Both the position numbers and the translations under genes were made by a program. Below the pieces are notes generated by a model, which was given only the letters and a program-made list of their open reading frames with translations, ran no database searches and had not been told where the DNA came from. From positions 5,700,958-5,735,957 of the forward strand of contig CM035361.1 in the NCBI GenBank assembly GCA_020137815.1: DNA of 35,000 nucleotides. The letters run 5' to 3'. Source of the stretch: Hormiphora californensis. Its lineage: Eukaryota > Ctenophora > Tentaculata > Cydippida > Pleurobrachiidae. This document shows positions 1 to 8,589 of this stretch, one piece after another (position 1 is the first letter of the stretch; each line of letters opens with the position of its first letter).

Positions 1-270
1 AAAACGAGTAGAACAGATACATATATAGGCTGAGAGCTGGTGATGGGGTATGAAGCAGGTCCACCTTAAGAAAGTCAGAGAAAAAGTCTGAGATCATTTT
101 TAGTATTAATATATTGGCTTGAAACATCTTGAAATTGCGAGTGTTACTATACCCCTTGGGGTAGCTGTATGGAGTCCACTAGGGACCGGAAGTGAAGGTT
201 AACTAGAAAGTCAAGGGTGAAGGTCAGCAGTCAGCTAAGATTCACTTCGTATAACTCGACTCAAAAACTC
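1..270. other. No gene recognised at left edge
   Basis: No open frame of note, RNA motif or repeat was recognised here. It is probably flanking DNA next to the 3' end of the minus-strand LINE fragment. Confidence 0.4.
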
Positions 271-316
271 ATAAAATTCAAAAAAGTTCAAAAAAGTTCA
301 AAAAAGTACAAAAACC
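271..316 (-). repeat. Short tandem-repeat 3' tail of the LINE
   Basis: On the plus strand a 10-bp unit of the form GTTCAAAAAA is repeated about three times, just beyond the stop codon of the reverse transcriptase frame. On the element's own strand this is a tail of TTTTTTGAAC units. CR1/L2-like LINEs often end in short tandem repeats instead of poly(A), so I read this as the element's true 3' end. That reading is inferred from position and form. Confidence 0.6.
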
Positions 317-323
317 GATCGGA

Positions 324-1925
324 TTAAGTATCCAAACAGATGTTACTATTGGTCCATGTATCCTGATCACCCCGAGATTGTTTTTCAAGCAACCATTTAC
401 CAACCCTCTTTTTAAATGAAGGATGGCCGATGAACGGCTTAATATCAGGATTGTTGATGGCAATGTTCCAAAAACGAGGTGCAGCGAAAATGAAGTTACC
501 ATTAAGAACTTTTATACGGCCTTTGGGGATAAGAGCCCTATTAGAGAAGGTAGAGAAACTGGTCAGACCATCATTCCCAACAATACTTTGGTTGTGAACA
601 GCAGTAATGCAGCTCTTGTGGTAAAGATTGTGAACAGAGAGTAGATTATTCGAACCAAAAGTGTCCTTGGTATGTGAGAATACATGTACGGGTCCTCGTG
701 GAAGCTTAAAAATGGTTCTTAGTGCTTGTTTTTGAGCACGAAAAATTGGCAGGAGTTTGAAGGAACTTCCGCCTGAACCCCAAACACTGAGATCATAGAG
801 AATGTGCGATTGTATAAACGCACAGTATACTGGTTTGAAGAAGGACTCAGGTATGGATTTAGACATAACTCTTAAACATCCAATACTACTCGAAAGCTTC
901 AGGGATACTGATTCTATGTGATTGGACCACGATAGAGTGGAGCTGATAATAACACCAAGAAATTTGATTTTATCTACTGCCTCAACCAATGTACCAGACA
1001 TATAGAGGTTGGGGTAATGAGATGGGGAAGAACGGAGTGATTTGAAATATAAAAGTTTTGACTTGGACGAGTTGAGATGTAAAATGTTTTGAAAGAAATA
1101 GTTTTCAAGTGCAGATGTTATGGCTTGAAGACGCATGTGAAGCTCAGCGGGACTGGTTGCTGTAACAAAGATGTTAGTGTCATCCGCATAGAGTATAAAA
1201 AGTACATAATCAGATGTGATGGTGTTCACAATATCATTAATATAAATTATAAACAAAAGGGGACCTAAAACAGATCCTTGTGGAACACCTGTGGATATCG
1301 GGAGAAGTGCAGAGTTAGTATTACTGATAGACACATATTGTGATCTATCAGAAAGATAGCTCCTAAAGATTTCAAGTGCTGAGCCTCTGACACCCATGTG
1401 CTCGAGTTTAGATAGTAATATGCGATGGTTAATGGTGTCAAAAGCTTTTGACAGATCGATAAAAAGACCAGCACAATGGGATTTGTTATCAAGAGAGTTA
1501 ATTACAGAGGTTACAGCAGTATTGAGCGCCTGATCAGTAGAATGTCCCTTCCTAAATCCAAACTGGTTCTTATAGAGCATTGGCTCCACAAAAGAGTAGA
1601 GTCTTCTGTGGAGACATTTTTCAAATAATTTTGCAAAGGTTGGAAGAATGGAGATAGGTCGGTAATTTTTGACACAGTTGCGGGGCCCATTTTTGTGGAG
1701 TGGTATTACTCTCGCTATCTTTAGCTGTGTCGGGAAAACGGAGTCCCTAATACAAAGGTTGAAGAGCTCAGAGAGGTCAGGGGAAAGAAGAAAGATGAAC
1801 TGCTTGAGCAGCCTGGGGGATAGTTCTGAAGATTTATTTGGGTCAAGAGAACGAATTAAGTCGGAAATCTCAGTGGGAGAAATAGGATCAAGGAAAATAG
1901 ATTTAGAATTGGATCTCTCTCTCTC
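324..1925 (-). CDS. LINE ORF2 reverse transcriptase, 5'-truncated
   Basis: This encodes the reverse transcriptase of a non-LTR retrotransposon, which copies element RNA at a nicked target. The frame is open from a stop at 1926-1928 to the terminator at 324, about 530 codons. A Met lies at 1589, but homology clearly extends upstream. Motifs in order are DPNKSSELSP, NYRPISILPTFAKLFEK, NQFGFRKGHST, AFDTINH, GVPQGSVLGPLLFIIYINDI, the catalytic YADD and KFLGVIIS. The order and spacing fit the CR1/Jockey/L2 group. The apurinic endonuclease that should precede the polymerase is missing; the frame instead starts inside a CT tract at 1912-1928. No internal stop is visible, so this is a young copy, but it is not autonomous as it stands. 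Assignment to reverse transcriptase is secure; the exact clade is not. Confidence 0.93.
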   Translation of the reverse strand, partial: ERERSNSKSIFLDPISPTEISDLIRSLDPNKSSELSPRLLKQFIFLLSPDLSELFNLCIRDSVFPTQLKIARVIPLHKNGPRNCVKNYRPISILPTFAKLFEKCLHRRLYSFVEPMLYKNQFGFRKGHSTDQALNTAVTSVINSLDNKSHCAGLFIDLSKAFDTINHRILLSKLEHMGVRGSALEIFRSYLSDRSQYVSISNTNSALLPISTGVPQGSVLGPLLFIIYINDIVNTITSDYVLFILYADDTNIFVTATSPAELHMRLQAITSALENYFFQNILHLNSSKSKLLYFKSLRSSPSHYPNLYMSGTLVEAVDKIKFLGVIISSTLSWSNHIESVSLKLSSSIGCLRVMSKSIPESFFKPVYCAFIQSHILYDLSVWGSGGSSFKLLPIFRAQKQALRTIFKLPRGPVHVFSHTKDTFGSNNLLSVHNLYHKSCITAVHNQSIVGNDGLTSFSTFSNRALIPKGRIKVLNGNFIFAAPRFWNIAINNPDIKPFIGHPSFKKRVGKWLLEKQSRGDQDTWTNSNICLDT

Positions 1926-1928
1926 TCA

Positions 1929-2420
1929 CCTGAGTCAATTATCGGTATAGCGTGCAAAGAGATACGCAGTAACACGGGTGTTGAGGTAAAACCTAGCGAT
2001 ATTCAGATAGCTCATAGGAATGGTGATGGCAAGAAGAATAGTGATGGTAGGGTACTTAGATCTGGTGTAGTTTCTGGTGGTAATAACTCCACCAATTCTT
2101 CTGGTAATGTCCCCTCTATCACTGTCCGATTCCAAAACCTCATGAAAAAGGACCAAGTCTCTGCCAAAATACGTAATCACGGTAAAGGTACCAAAATTAC
2201 TCAGTCTTTAACCCCATATCTTCGTGGTGTTAAAAGGGCGATTGGCGAGGCAGTTAAAACCAAGCGTCCTCATCTTTCTGTGCGTTTTATCCATCTGAAA
2301 TCTGCTACAGCAGGTTTAGCGGTGAAACTAGTAGCTAAGGATAACCCTGGTGAAAAAACTACCTGGGAACACTATACTGGAATATGGTGTGTCCAGGATT
2401 TTGTCGATCAATTGAAATAG
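1929..2420 (+). CDS. LINE ORF1 C-terminal part
   Basis: An open plus-strand frame emerges from the CT tract with residues PESIIGIACKEI and continues about 164 codons to a stop at 2420. The motif NTGVEVKPSDIQIAHRNG and the later PSITVRFQNLMKKDQV follow the pattern of the RNA-binding (RRM-like) C-terminal half of LINE ORF1 proteins, where an acidic/aliphatic helix leads to an AHR motif and then a VRF strand. Such proteins coat element RNA. The N-terminal half is missing at the CT junction. It lies 335 bp upstream of the ORF2 start on the same strand, the usual ORF1-ORF2 order. The AT-rich spacer 2421-2754 shows no other feature. The ORF1 call rests on pattern and context only. Confidence 0.65.
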   Translation, partial: PESIIGIACKEIRSNTGVEVKPSDIQIAHRNGDGKKNSDGRVLRSGVVSGGNNSTNSSGNVPSITVRFQNLMKKDQVSAKIRNHGKGTKITQSLTPYLRGVKRAIGEAVKTKRPHLSVRFIHLKSATAGLAVKLVAKDNPGEKTTWEHYTGIWCVQDFVDQLK

Positions 2421-2754
2421 TTATCAGTATGATCCTCCTAATTATTTATGCATATTTATTCCATATATATATATTTACTGATTTCATTGCTACCCTACTA
2501 GTTCCACCTTATACACATATATATTGATATATTATATTTCATAGCTACCATATTTGTACCATCTACCCGTTTAGTTTACCCGTTTAGTTTATGTTTTACA
2601 TATACAATATAGCATTTGTATGACATAAAGTTTTCGGCCCTCCATTCCTATAATGTAGTAATATCCATCATATAATATAGTTATTAGTTACCCTTTATGT
2701 AATATAGTTACCCATTTCCCCGGTTCGTACTGAAACTTCTAACCTTTTGTCTCC

Positions 2755-3436
2755 ATGGTCATTATCCGTGACCATTGCAACATATGTGACAAACCTATAT
2801 ACACACACCAATTTATTGTTTATTGCAACCTTGAAAATCACATCTACCATTCTAAATGTCTGAAAATTGACAATTCTACAAGTATTGATATTCTTTCTTC
2901 CCCCTCCTCTGAAGACTGGTGGTGCAGTCTCTGTCTATCCGACATCTTACCGTTCTATAACTATCTGGTACAAAGTGAAAATTGTACTCCTATCAAGTGT
3001 GGTTCGTGTCAACAATTCATCAGTCCTTACAAGCACACATCTATCAATTGTGACAATTGTGGGAATGTGAATCATTCATCTTGTACCAATAACTCTCTCT
3101 GCATTCATTGTGATACCTCATCGGATGAAAATGTTTCAACTTCTCTTGACACACGGATTTTCAACCCTTTCTCTGATCTTCTCACCTCCCGTCATGGGCC
3201 ACAGGAGGATCACACTAGTTTGCATGCTTCCATAGTCAGTAACATTCTTCAGAATTGTAACTATATTAATGGTAATAATCTGACTACTCCTGTGTGTAAC
3301 TTTTCTGCGATGTTTCTTAACATTGACGGGGTTAAATCCAATTTTGATGAATTTGATGAATTTGTTACCTCTCAATCTCATGGGTCGAATTGTGATTTTT
3401 ATGCTCTCTGTGAGACTAACATCAAGCCTCTCTGGA
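2755..3436 (+). CDS. LINE ORF2 N-terminus: zinc fingers and start of endonuclease
   Basis: The frame begins at ATG 2755 and runs about 227 codons before dissolving into a GA microsatellite at 3437. A PHD-like finger comes first (CNIC near residue 8, H-x4-C, then WWCSLC). A second Cys/His cluster follows (CGSC, CDNC, H-x3-C, CIHC). Both would bind zinc and are common at the start of some CR1-like ORF2 proteins. The last part, MFLNIDGVKSNFDEFDEFV followed by CDFYALCETNI, matches the first strand and the E-T-N/W motif of the apurinic-like endonuclease that nicks target DNA. The rest of the nuclease is absent. It points away from the reverse transcriptase at 324-1925, although in an intact element the two would be one protein. 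Confidence 0.82.
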
Positions 3437-3437
3437 T

Positions 3438-3468
<31 letters not shown>

Positions 3469-3568
3469 TAGAGAGATAGAGATAGAGAGAGATAGAGCAC
3501 GATATAGAGAACGATGATCTAGTCTATGAGATCGATTCTCTACTCTCGCTCTCTCTCGCTCCTTCTCG

Positions 3569-3604
<36 letters not shown>

Positions 3605-3625
3605 CTCTCTCTCCTCTCTTCTCTC

Positions 3626-3661
<36 letters not shown>

Positions 3662-3715
3662 GCTCTCTCTCTCTCTTCCTCTCTCTCTCTCCTCTCGCTT
3701 CTCTCGCTCGCTCTG
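3437..3715. repeat. GA then CT microsatellite pair
   Basis: GA-rich repeats at 3437-3500 are followed by CT-rich repeats at 3537-3712 with interruptions. The two halves are mutually complementary and could fold into a hairpin. Open frames across it are low-complexity artefacts. Confidence 0.9.
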
Positions 3716-4289
3716 TTTTTCACTTTCCCTAAAATTAACATACGTTAATTTAATTAATTATCATAGCACTGCAGTGCCCCGGCCCAAAAGGGGGGTTGGG
3801 GGCAGAGCCCCCACCTTAAAATCCCCTCTAACTCAAAAATAAAAGAGAGAGCACACGGAACCTTCTACCCCACAAGCGCGTTAACCTGCCAGTGCTACTA
3901 TATACCATTGCAAATTTCGGGGTTTTTGATGCTTTAAAAATGCATGTTCCAGATGAAGTAGAGGGATGAAATTTTGTACTCTGAGGGCCCTCATATAGGA
4001 GAAGAGGCATACAAAATTTCAGAATGATCGGATGTAAGGTAAAAATTTGCCAGAGGGGGTCCCAAAATGCAAAAATGTAGGGAGGGGACGGGAGGGGGAC
4101 GGGAGGGGACGGGAGGGGAGGAGATTGAGTGTTCTCCTAAACCAGAAATAGTAGAGACTTGCCGTTTGGAACATTGGTTCCTTGCATTATTTGGCGTGGT
4201 ATAGGCTATGTGAAAACTTCGAAATCGCCATAGTTCATTAATTATTCATTAATTATTCATTAATTATTCATTTTAATAACTTAATTGCG
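3716..4289. other. Intergenic DNA with a small G-rich minisatellite
   Basis: No gene was recognised. A G-rich tandem unit close to GGGAGGGGAC occurs several times at 4079-4125. Near 4235-4275 TTAATTATTCA is repeated about four times. Confidence 0.55.
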
Positions 4290-4920
4290 TTATATCTCCA
4301 CTTCGGCTCGTCCTAAAACGTTTTCATGGGTATATTCCGACTCAAAATAGTCAATTTATGGGGGGGTCGTCCCCCGGACAAAAATTCGTATCTCGCACCG
4401 TTTAGCCGTTATTTGCATATTTATGCTCAAATTCATGATTTTATGCATACCCGTTAAAATGTCCACTTCGGCTGACCCTAGAACGTTTTCTTGGGTATAT
4501 TCCGACTCAAATAGTCGATTTATGGGGGGTCGTCCCCCCGACAAAAATTCGTATCTCGCACCGTTTAGCCGTTATTTGCATATTTATGCTCAAATTTATG
4601 CATATTCTTTAAAATTTCCACTTCGGCTGACCCTAGAACGTTTTCTTGGGTATATTCAGACTCAAAATAGTCGATTTGTGGGGGGGTTGTCCCCCGGACA
4701 AAAATTCGTATCTCGCACCGTTTAGCCGTTATTTGCATATTCATGCTCAAATTCATGATTTTATGCATACCCTTTAAAATTTCCACTTCGGCTGACCCTA
4801 AAACGTTTTCTTGGGTATATTCCGACTCAAAATAGTCGATTTATGGGGGTCTTCCCCCAGACAAAAGTTCGTAACTCCCACCGTTTAGCCGTTATATGCA
4901 TATTTATGTAGCATTCAGAT
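4290..4920. repeat. Tandem repeat, about 160-bp unit, nearly four copies
   Basis: The marker CCACTTCGGCT recurs at about 4298, 4462, 4619 and 4782, spacing 157-164 bp. Each unit also contains TCTCGCACCGTTTAGCCGTT and a G-run next to a C-run (GGGGGG-TCGTCCCCC). Copies differ by point changes and small indels. Short open frames repeat with the unit and look non-coding. Confidence 0.9.
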
Positions 4921-4973
4921 CCCAAAATAAAATCAGGAAAAAAGTTGTCTCTTTTTTACACCAAAAAGAACAG

Positions 4974-5401
4974 AAATTTAGTCCAAAAACCAATTAAATA
5001 AATTAGTTTGGATGCCCGGGCCCATTTGGTGTCACGGGGGTAAAACCTTTAGGCTACTGTCATAAATGATGAATATCGAGAGAGATAAAGAAAAACAAAT
5101 TGTGATATAAAGAGTGAGATATATCGAGAAAGACGGAGAAATAGTAAGAGAAATATAAATAAAAGAGAGAAAAAAAAGAGAAAGAGGGATATATGGAGGT
5201 GGAGAGTGGGAGAAAGAGGAAAAGAGGGGGAAAGAGATAGAGGGAGGGAGAGAAAGAGAAAAGAAAAACGAGAGATGTGTATTGAAAAATAAACGAGATA
5301 TGCCATTATTTATGACAGTAGCCTAAAGGTTTTACCCCCGTGACACCAAATGGGCCCGGGCATCCAAACTAATTTATTTAATTGGTTTTTGGACTAAATT
5401 T
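4974..5401. mobile_element. Foldback element with 98-bp inverted arms and a GA-rich spacer
   Basis: Arms at 4974-5071 and 5304-5401 are nearly perfect inverted copies, including the GCCCGGGC core. The 232-bp spacer is purine-rich with GA repeats. No transposase frame is present, so this would be a non-autonomous foldback or MITE-like element. I could not define a target duplication. 5402-5640 beyond it shows nothing recognisable. Confidence 0.8.
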
Positions 5402-6056
5402 AATTAGGTATGTAATATCAGCTGTAACTGATGCATCATATCTGAGTTGATTAGTTAATGATCCCAATTTAGTTATATTGAGTAAGTTTTATTTAGTTAT
5501 ATGTATGGAAATTTATTTATCGATCATAGCGCTCCTATAAGTATACTTTTACCGATGGCTTACTGGCGCAATCATAATTTCAAACGACGTGTTAATGAGA
5601 AAATTATATGATAGAATTGTGAAGTGTTACTTTTATTTACCAATTTTATCACACTGAGGTACATCATTTGACCATAATCCATCATCCTGACAAGTCAGTG
5701 TTGCACTTCCCACTAGGATATGGTTGGCAGTACATTCGATGGTGGCAGTTGTTCCTGTTGGTGAGGCATCCCAGTTTCCTCGTGTTGATCCCTCAACAGT
5801 AAAAGCAGGACACTCAACTGGTTCAAAAATGAAATAGTAATTAGTAATTGGCGTGAGAAGTATAACACGTTGTAGCTCATTGTCAGGGGTTGCGGGAGGT
5901 TTTTTTTCAGGGGGGGGGGGGTGTGGACGATGGAACATTATTGCGATGACCTTTTTTGCAAGCAAAGTCTACTCGATACGTGCAGTAGCGGGGGTTTCCA
6001 GACCACAGTCAGACACTAACGAATATAACTTAATTTTGTTTTATGGTACAATGATA

Positions 6057-6227
6057 CAGTCGGACCCCGATTTAGTGGCATCATCGGGGGAAAAAAATCC
6101 TGCCACTAAATCGGGGTGCCACGAAATCGGGTTCAAATAATTTTAATTTCCTATATCGGGGGGAAAAATCCTGCCACTAAATCGGGGTGCCACTAAATCG
6201 GGGTGCCACTAAATCGGGGTCCGACTG
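6057..6227. mobile_element. 171-bp MITE with Tc1/mariner-like ends and TA duplication
   Basis: The ends are CAGTCGGACCCCGATTTAGT and its inverse, immediately flanked by TA on both sides (6055-6056, 6228-6229). CAG-type ends with a TA duplication are typical of pogo/Tigger-like MITEs of the Tc1/mariner superfamily. The interior holds extra copies of the right end (GCCACTAAATCGGGGT about four times). It sits in intron 2 of the minus-strand Sushi gene. There is no transposase. Confidence 0.85.
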
Positions 6228-6259
6228 TATATTGTCGACTGAAAAATACAAATTGCAGG

Positions 6260-6415
6260 AGACACACTGAAGTTCGAAGTTTCGCGAAAAACCATTTTTG
6301 GCTGGGAAATCATTTGCATGAGGCTAATTTCTTTTATACTGGTACATCGAGGTGTCAATTATCCATATAATAATATGTCACCGTTTTTGATATTTTTGGT
6401 GAACTGTGACCCTGT
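6260..6415. repeat. Single-arm copy of the foldback repeat at 12269-12533
   Basis: Shared blocks include GACACACTGAAGTT, TTTCGCGAAA, GAAATCATTTG, CGAGGTGTC and TCACCGTTTT in the same order as around 12219-12390. Only one arm is present here. Confidence 0.65.
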
Positions 6416-7087
6416 GTGTGTGTCACACGTTTGAGAACACAACGAGCGTGCCCAACTTCAGTGTCCCTCCTCAGCTCCAGCTGATACAAAGTTACCCTTA
6501 CCTGCTCTGTAGAAGTCAGATGCTGTGTCACATGATCTCCTCCACATCACGAACCACATATGCAAGACAGTTGCCATATGGACTATCTGCAAACAGGTAG
6601 TTCAGCACCTCCACATTGTTACATGTGATGTTGATGGCGGTCTCTGTTTTGGTTATCGTCCAAATCTTATCCACCTCCACCGGGGGTTGCACTGGCAGAT
6701 CTGTGTAGCTGTTGCAGTGGTGTATATAATACTGCATCGGGGAGGAGAACTTCACATACAAACTACTGATAAAGGTGCTGTCCTGGTCGTGCATATCCAC
6801 CCTGATCATCTCATTACTGCCCAGTGTAGAGTCTGTCTTTATCTGGAGAGGTGTTCCCTCCAGGTCCCAGGGTATCTTCACATCCTTCTCTACAGCTGTC
6901 CAGTCTGAAAAAACAACAGACATATTTTTAACTCTAAATAAAACTATGTTCTTATGGAACAATACTGTACTGACCACTAAAAATACACAATTTAAAGATA
7001 ATACTTTATCGAATTAATCTTTGACCAACCTGCAGTGAGAACAACTGTTCCACACAATGCAGCTGTGAAGAGAAGGAGACGTATCAT

Positions 7088-7963
7088 TTCAACACGCACG
7101 TTGTACATACAAACCACTATTATATATGGAATGTTTTACAAATATAAACAAGGTTAAAACTGTGTAAAGGCAATGTGGCTAATGATCTAGCACTATCGAT
7201 AAGAAATAATTCAATTCTGTCTTTGTAGACACAGGATTCATGTTTTGAGCTAATATATCATGTATAGTTGAATTATCTGATACGCCCGGACCCCCGGTAC
7301 AGACTATTATTGTGCTGTTGCGCAATGAACAATACAAGACTATTATACAGAGCGGGTGTTATCAGGGAAGGTGGTTTATAAACCACCCCCCCTGCTGATA
7401 TTTCCCGCAGTCTACTGTGGTATATCAGATAATTCCCTCCCTCTGTTGTCAGTGCCCATTCACACCTTTCATAATTCCGGGGGTCGGTTTATAAGAAATA
7501 ACCACGGCTAGTAAAGTGATGAAATTTGATAATCCCCTACGGGGATTATCACACGATATTCCCCTCGTCGTTTCACTCCTCGTGGATATCTATATCCCCC
7601 TAGTTCCATGCACCGAGATTCTGCAAAATTTCAGATATTCTGCAGATACTTCGCAAAATCTTTTGGATTTTTTTGCGAAGTATTCGCAGAAAAACCAAGC
7701 TCCTGAATTAGCCGAATATCTGCAGTTTTGCAGATATCTGCAAAATAGACGTCGCCCAGTCTGTCAGTTGCAGGCGAAAGGGGGTGCAACCACACTTATA
7801 TGGGGTTACACACTGAAGGGTCATCAGTTTCATACGGGAAGTGAACAGCGTAAAAATGATATTGCCCCAGATTTGAAGAAAACAGGAAAAAAAAGTTAAA
7901 GCCAAATTGGGACGGATTGGGATCAAAACTGGGATGGAACTTAAATTTGAACGGACAATGCGA
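7088..7963. other. Intergenic DNA rich in short palindromes
   Basis: No gene with support was found. An open frame at 7516-7899 matches no family I know and runs through imperfect hairpins, so I do not call it. Palindromes include GGTGGTTTATAAACCACC (7369-7386) and GATAATCCCC-TAC-GGGGATTATC (7529-7551). An imperfect inverted pair built on TACTTCGC / GCGAAGTA lies at about 7628-7700. Confidence 0.6.
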
Positions 7964-7984
7964 CGAGAGAGAGAGAGAGAGATA

Positions 7985-8050
<66 letters not shown>

Positions 8051-8060
8051 AGAGAGAGAA
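7964..8060. repeat. GA microsatellite
   Basis: Almost uninterrupted GA dinucleotides. 8061-8589 after it shows no recognisable gene or repeat. Confidence 0.95.
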
Positions 8061-8589
8061 AGAGGGATATATAATTATAGATAGAAGAGATTTATAATTA
8101 TGGGTTGTTGAGTAACAAGTTATGGCCCCTCTATCTCACTTACTTAGGAAATGATGCGATATCGCAATTAAAATGAACTTTTTAGTCTCGGTATGTTTTT
8201 CCGATTCAAAATTGTCTGAAAAAGCGTTCTATGGCCCGAAGCTTTAGCTCAAAACGGAAAAATTCCAAGCTGTTTTAAATTAGGGACAATTTTTAGTTGT
8301 CACCCGTTACACTGACTGATATTTCCGCCCAAAAACTGGTAACGATCTACCAAGAGGGTTGTGTAATCGAGCTAAACAAAAGATCAAATTTTCGACTCTT
8401 TATTCTGTGGGAAACCACTTACACCTAGATCGCCATCTAGATTGTCAATTAAAATTAAGATCCCATTTTAGGAGAGGCACACATGGGCCCATAATTGCCA
8501 ATTCTCCCCGAATCCACCTAGACTCCCTAGGTTAGTGACGCATATCCATATAGGATCATGTCAGCTAATGACATAATATAATGAAGGAA

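Larger units (their letters stand above)
271..3436. mobile_element. Rearranged LINE: 3' half minus strand, 5' half plus strand
   Basis: The two halves together carry ORF1, zinc fingers, endonuclease start, reverse transcriptase and tail of one LINE type. The segment 1929-3436 is inverted relative to 271-1925. The breakpoints sit in CT (1912-1928) and GA (3437 onward) tracts. Either twin-priming during insertion, recombination between inverted microsatellites, or misassembly at the tracts would give this arrangement. That the halves come from one copy is inferred. Confidence 0.6.
5641..7087 (-). pseudogene. Secreted beta-rich domain plus Sushi gene, frameshifted
   Basis: Three exons are visible. 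Exon 1 (7030-7087) starts at ATG 7087 and encodes a signal peptide, MIRLLLFTAALCGTVVLTA. Exon 2 (6502-6904) encodes an extracellular beta-rich domain also found in the gene at 27744, with shared motifs such as PLQIKT, FSSPMQYYI, LPVQPP, EVDKIWTI and NVEVLNY. Exon 3 (5641-5817, 177 nt) is a Sushi/CCP module with four cysteines. All introns are phase 1. Exon 2 is 403 nt, not a multiple of three like its homologues (423, 429, 426). About 11 nt appear missing after DVEEIM, giving an early stop near 6528, after which TASDFYRA continues in another frame. The gene is therefore probably broken, or makes a single-domain secreted product. No exon below 5641 was found. Confidence 0.75.

Noticed and set aside
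4290-4920. Possible CRISPR array from regular spacing of about 160 bp
   Set aside because: The whole unit is repeated with no unique spacers, and the context is animal genomic DNA.
7516-7899. 127-codon plus-strand frame
   Set aside because: Overlaps imperfect hairpins, has no recognisable domain and no splice or promoter support.
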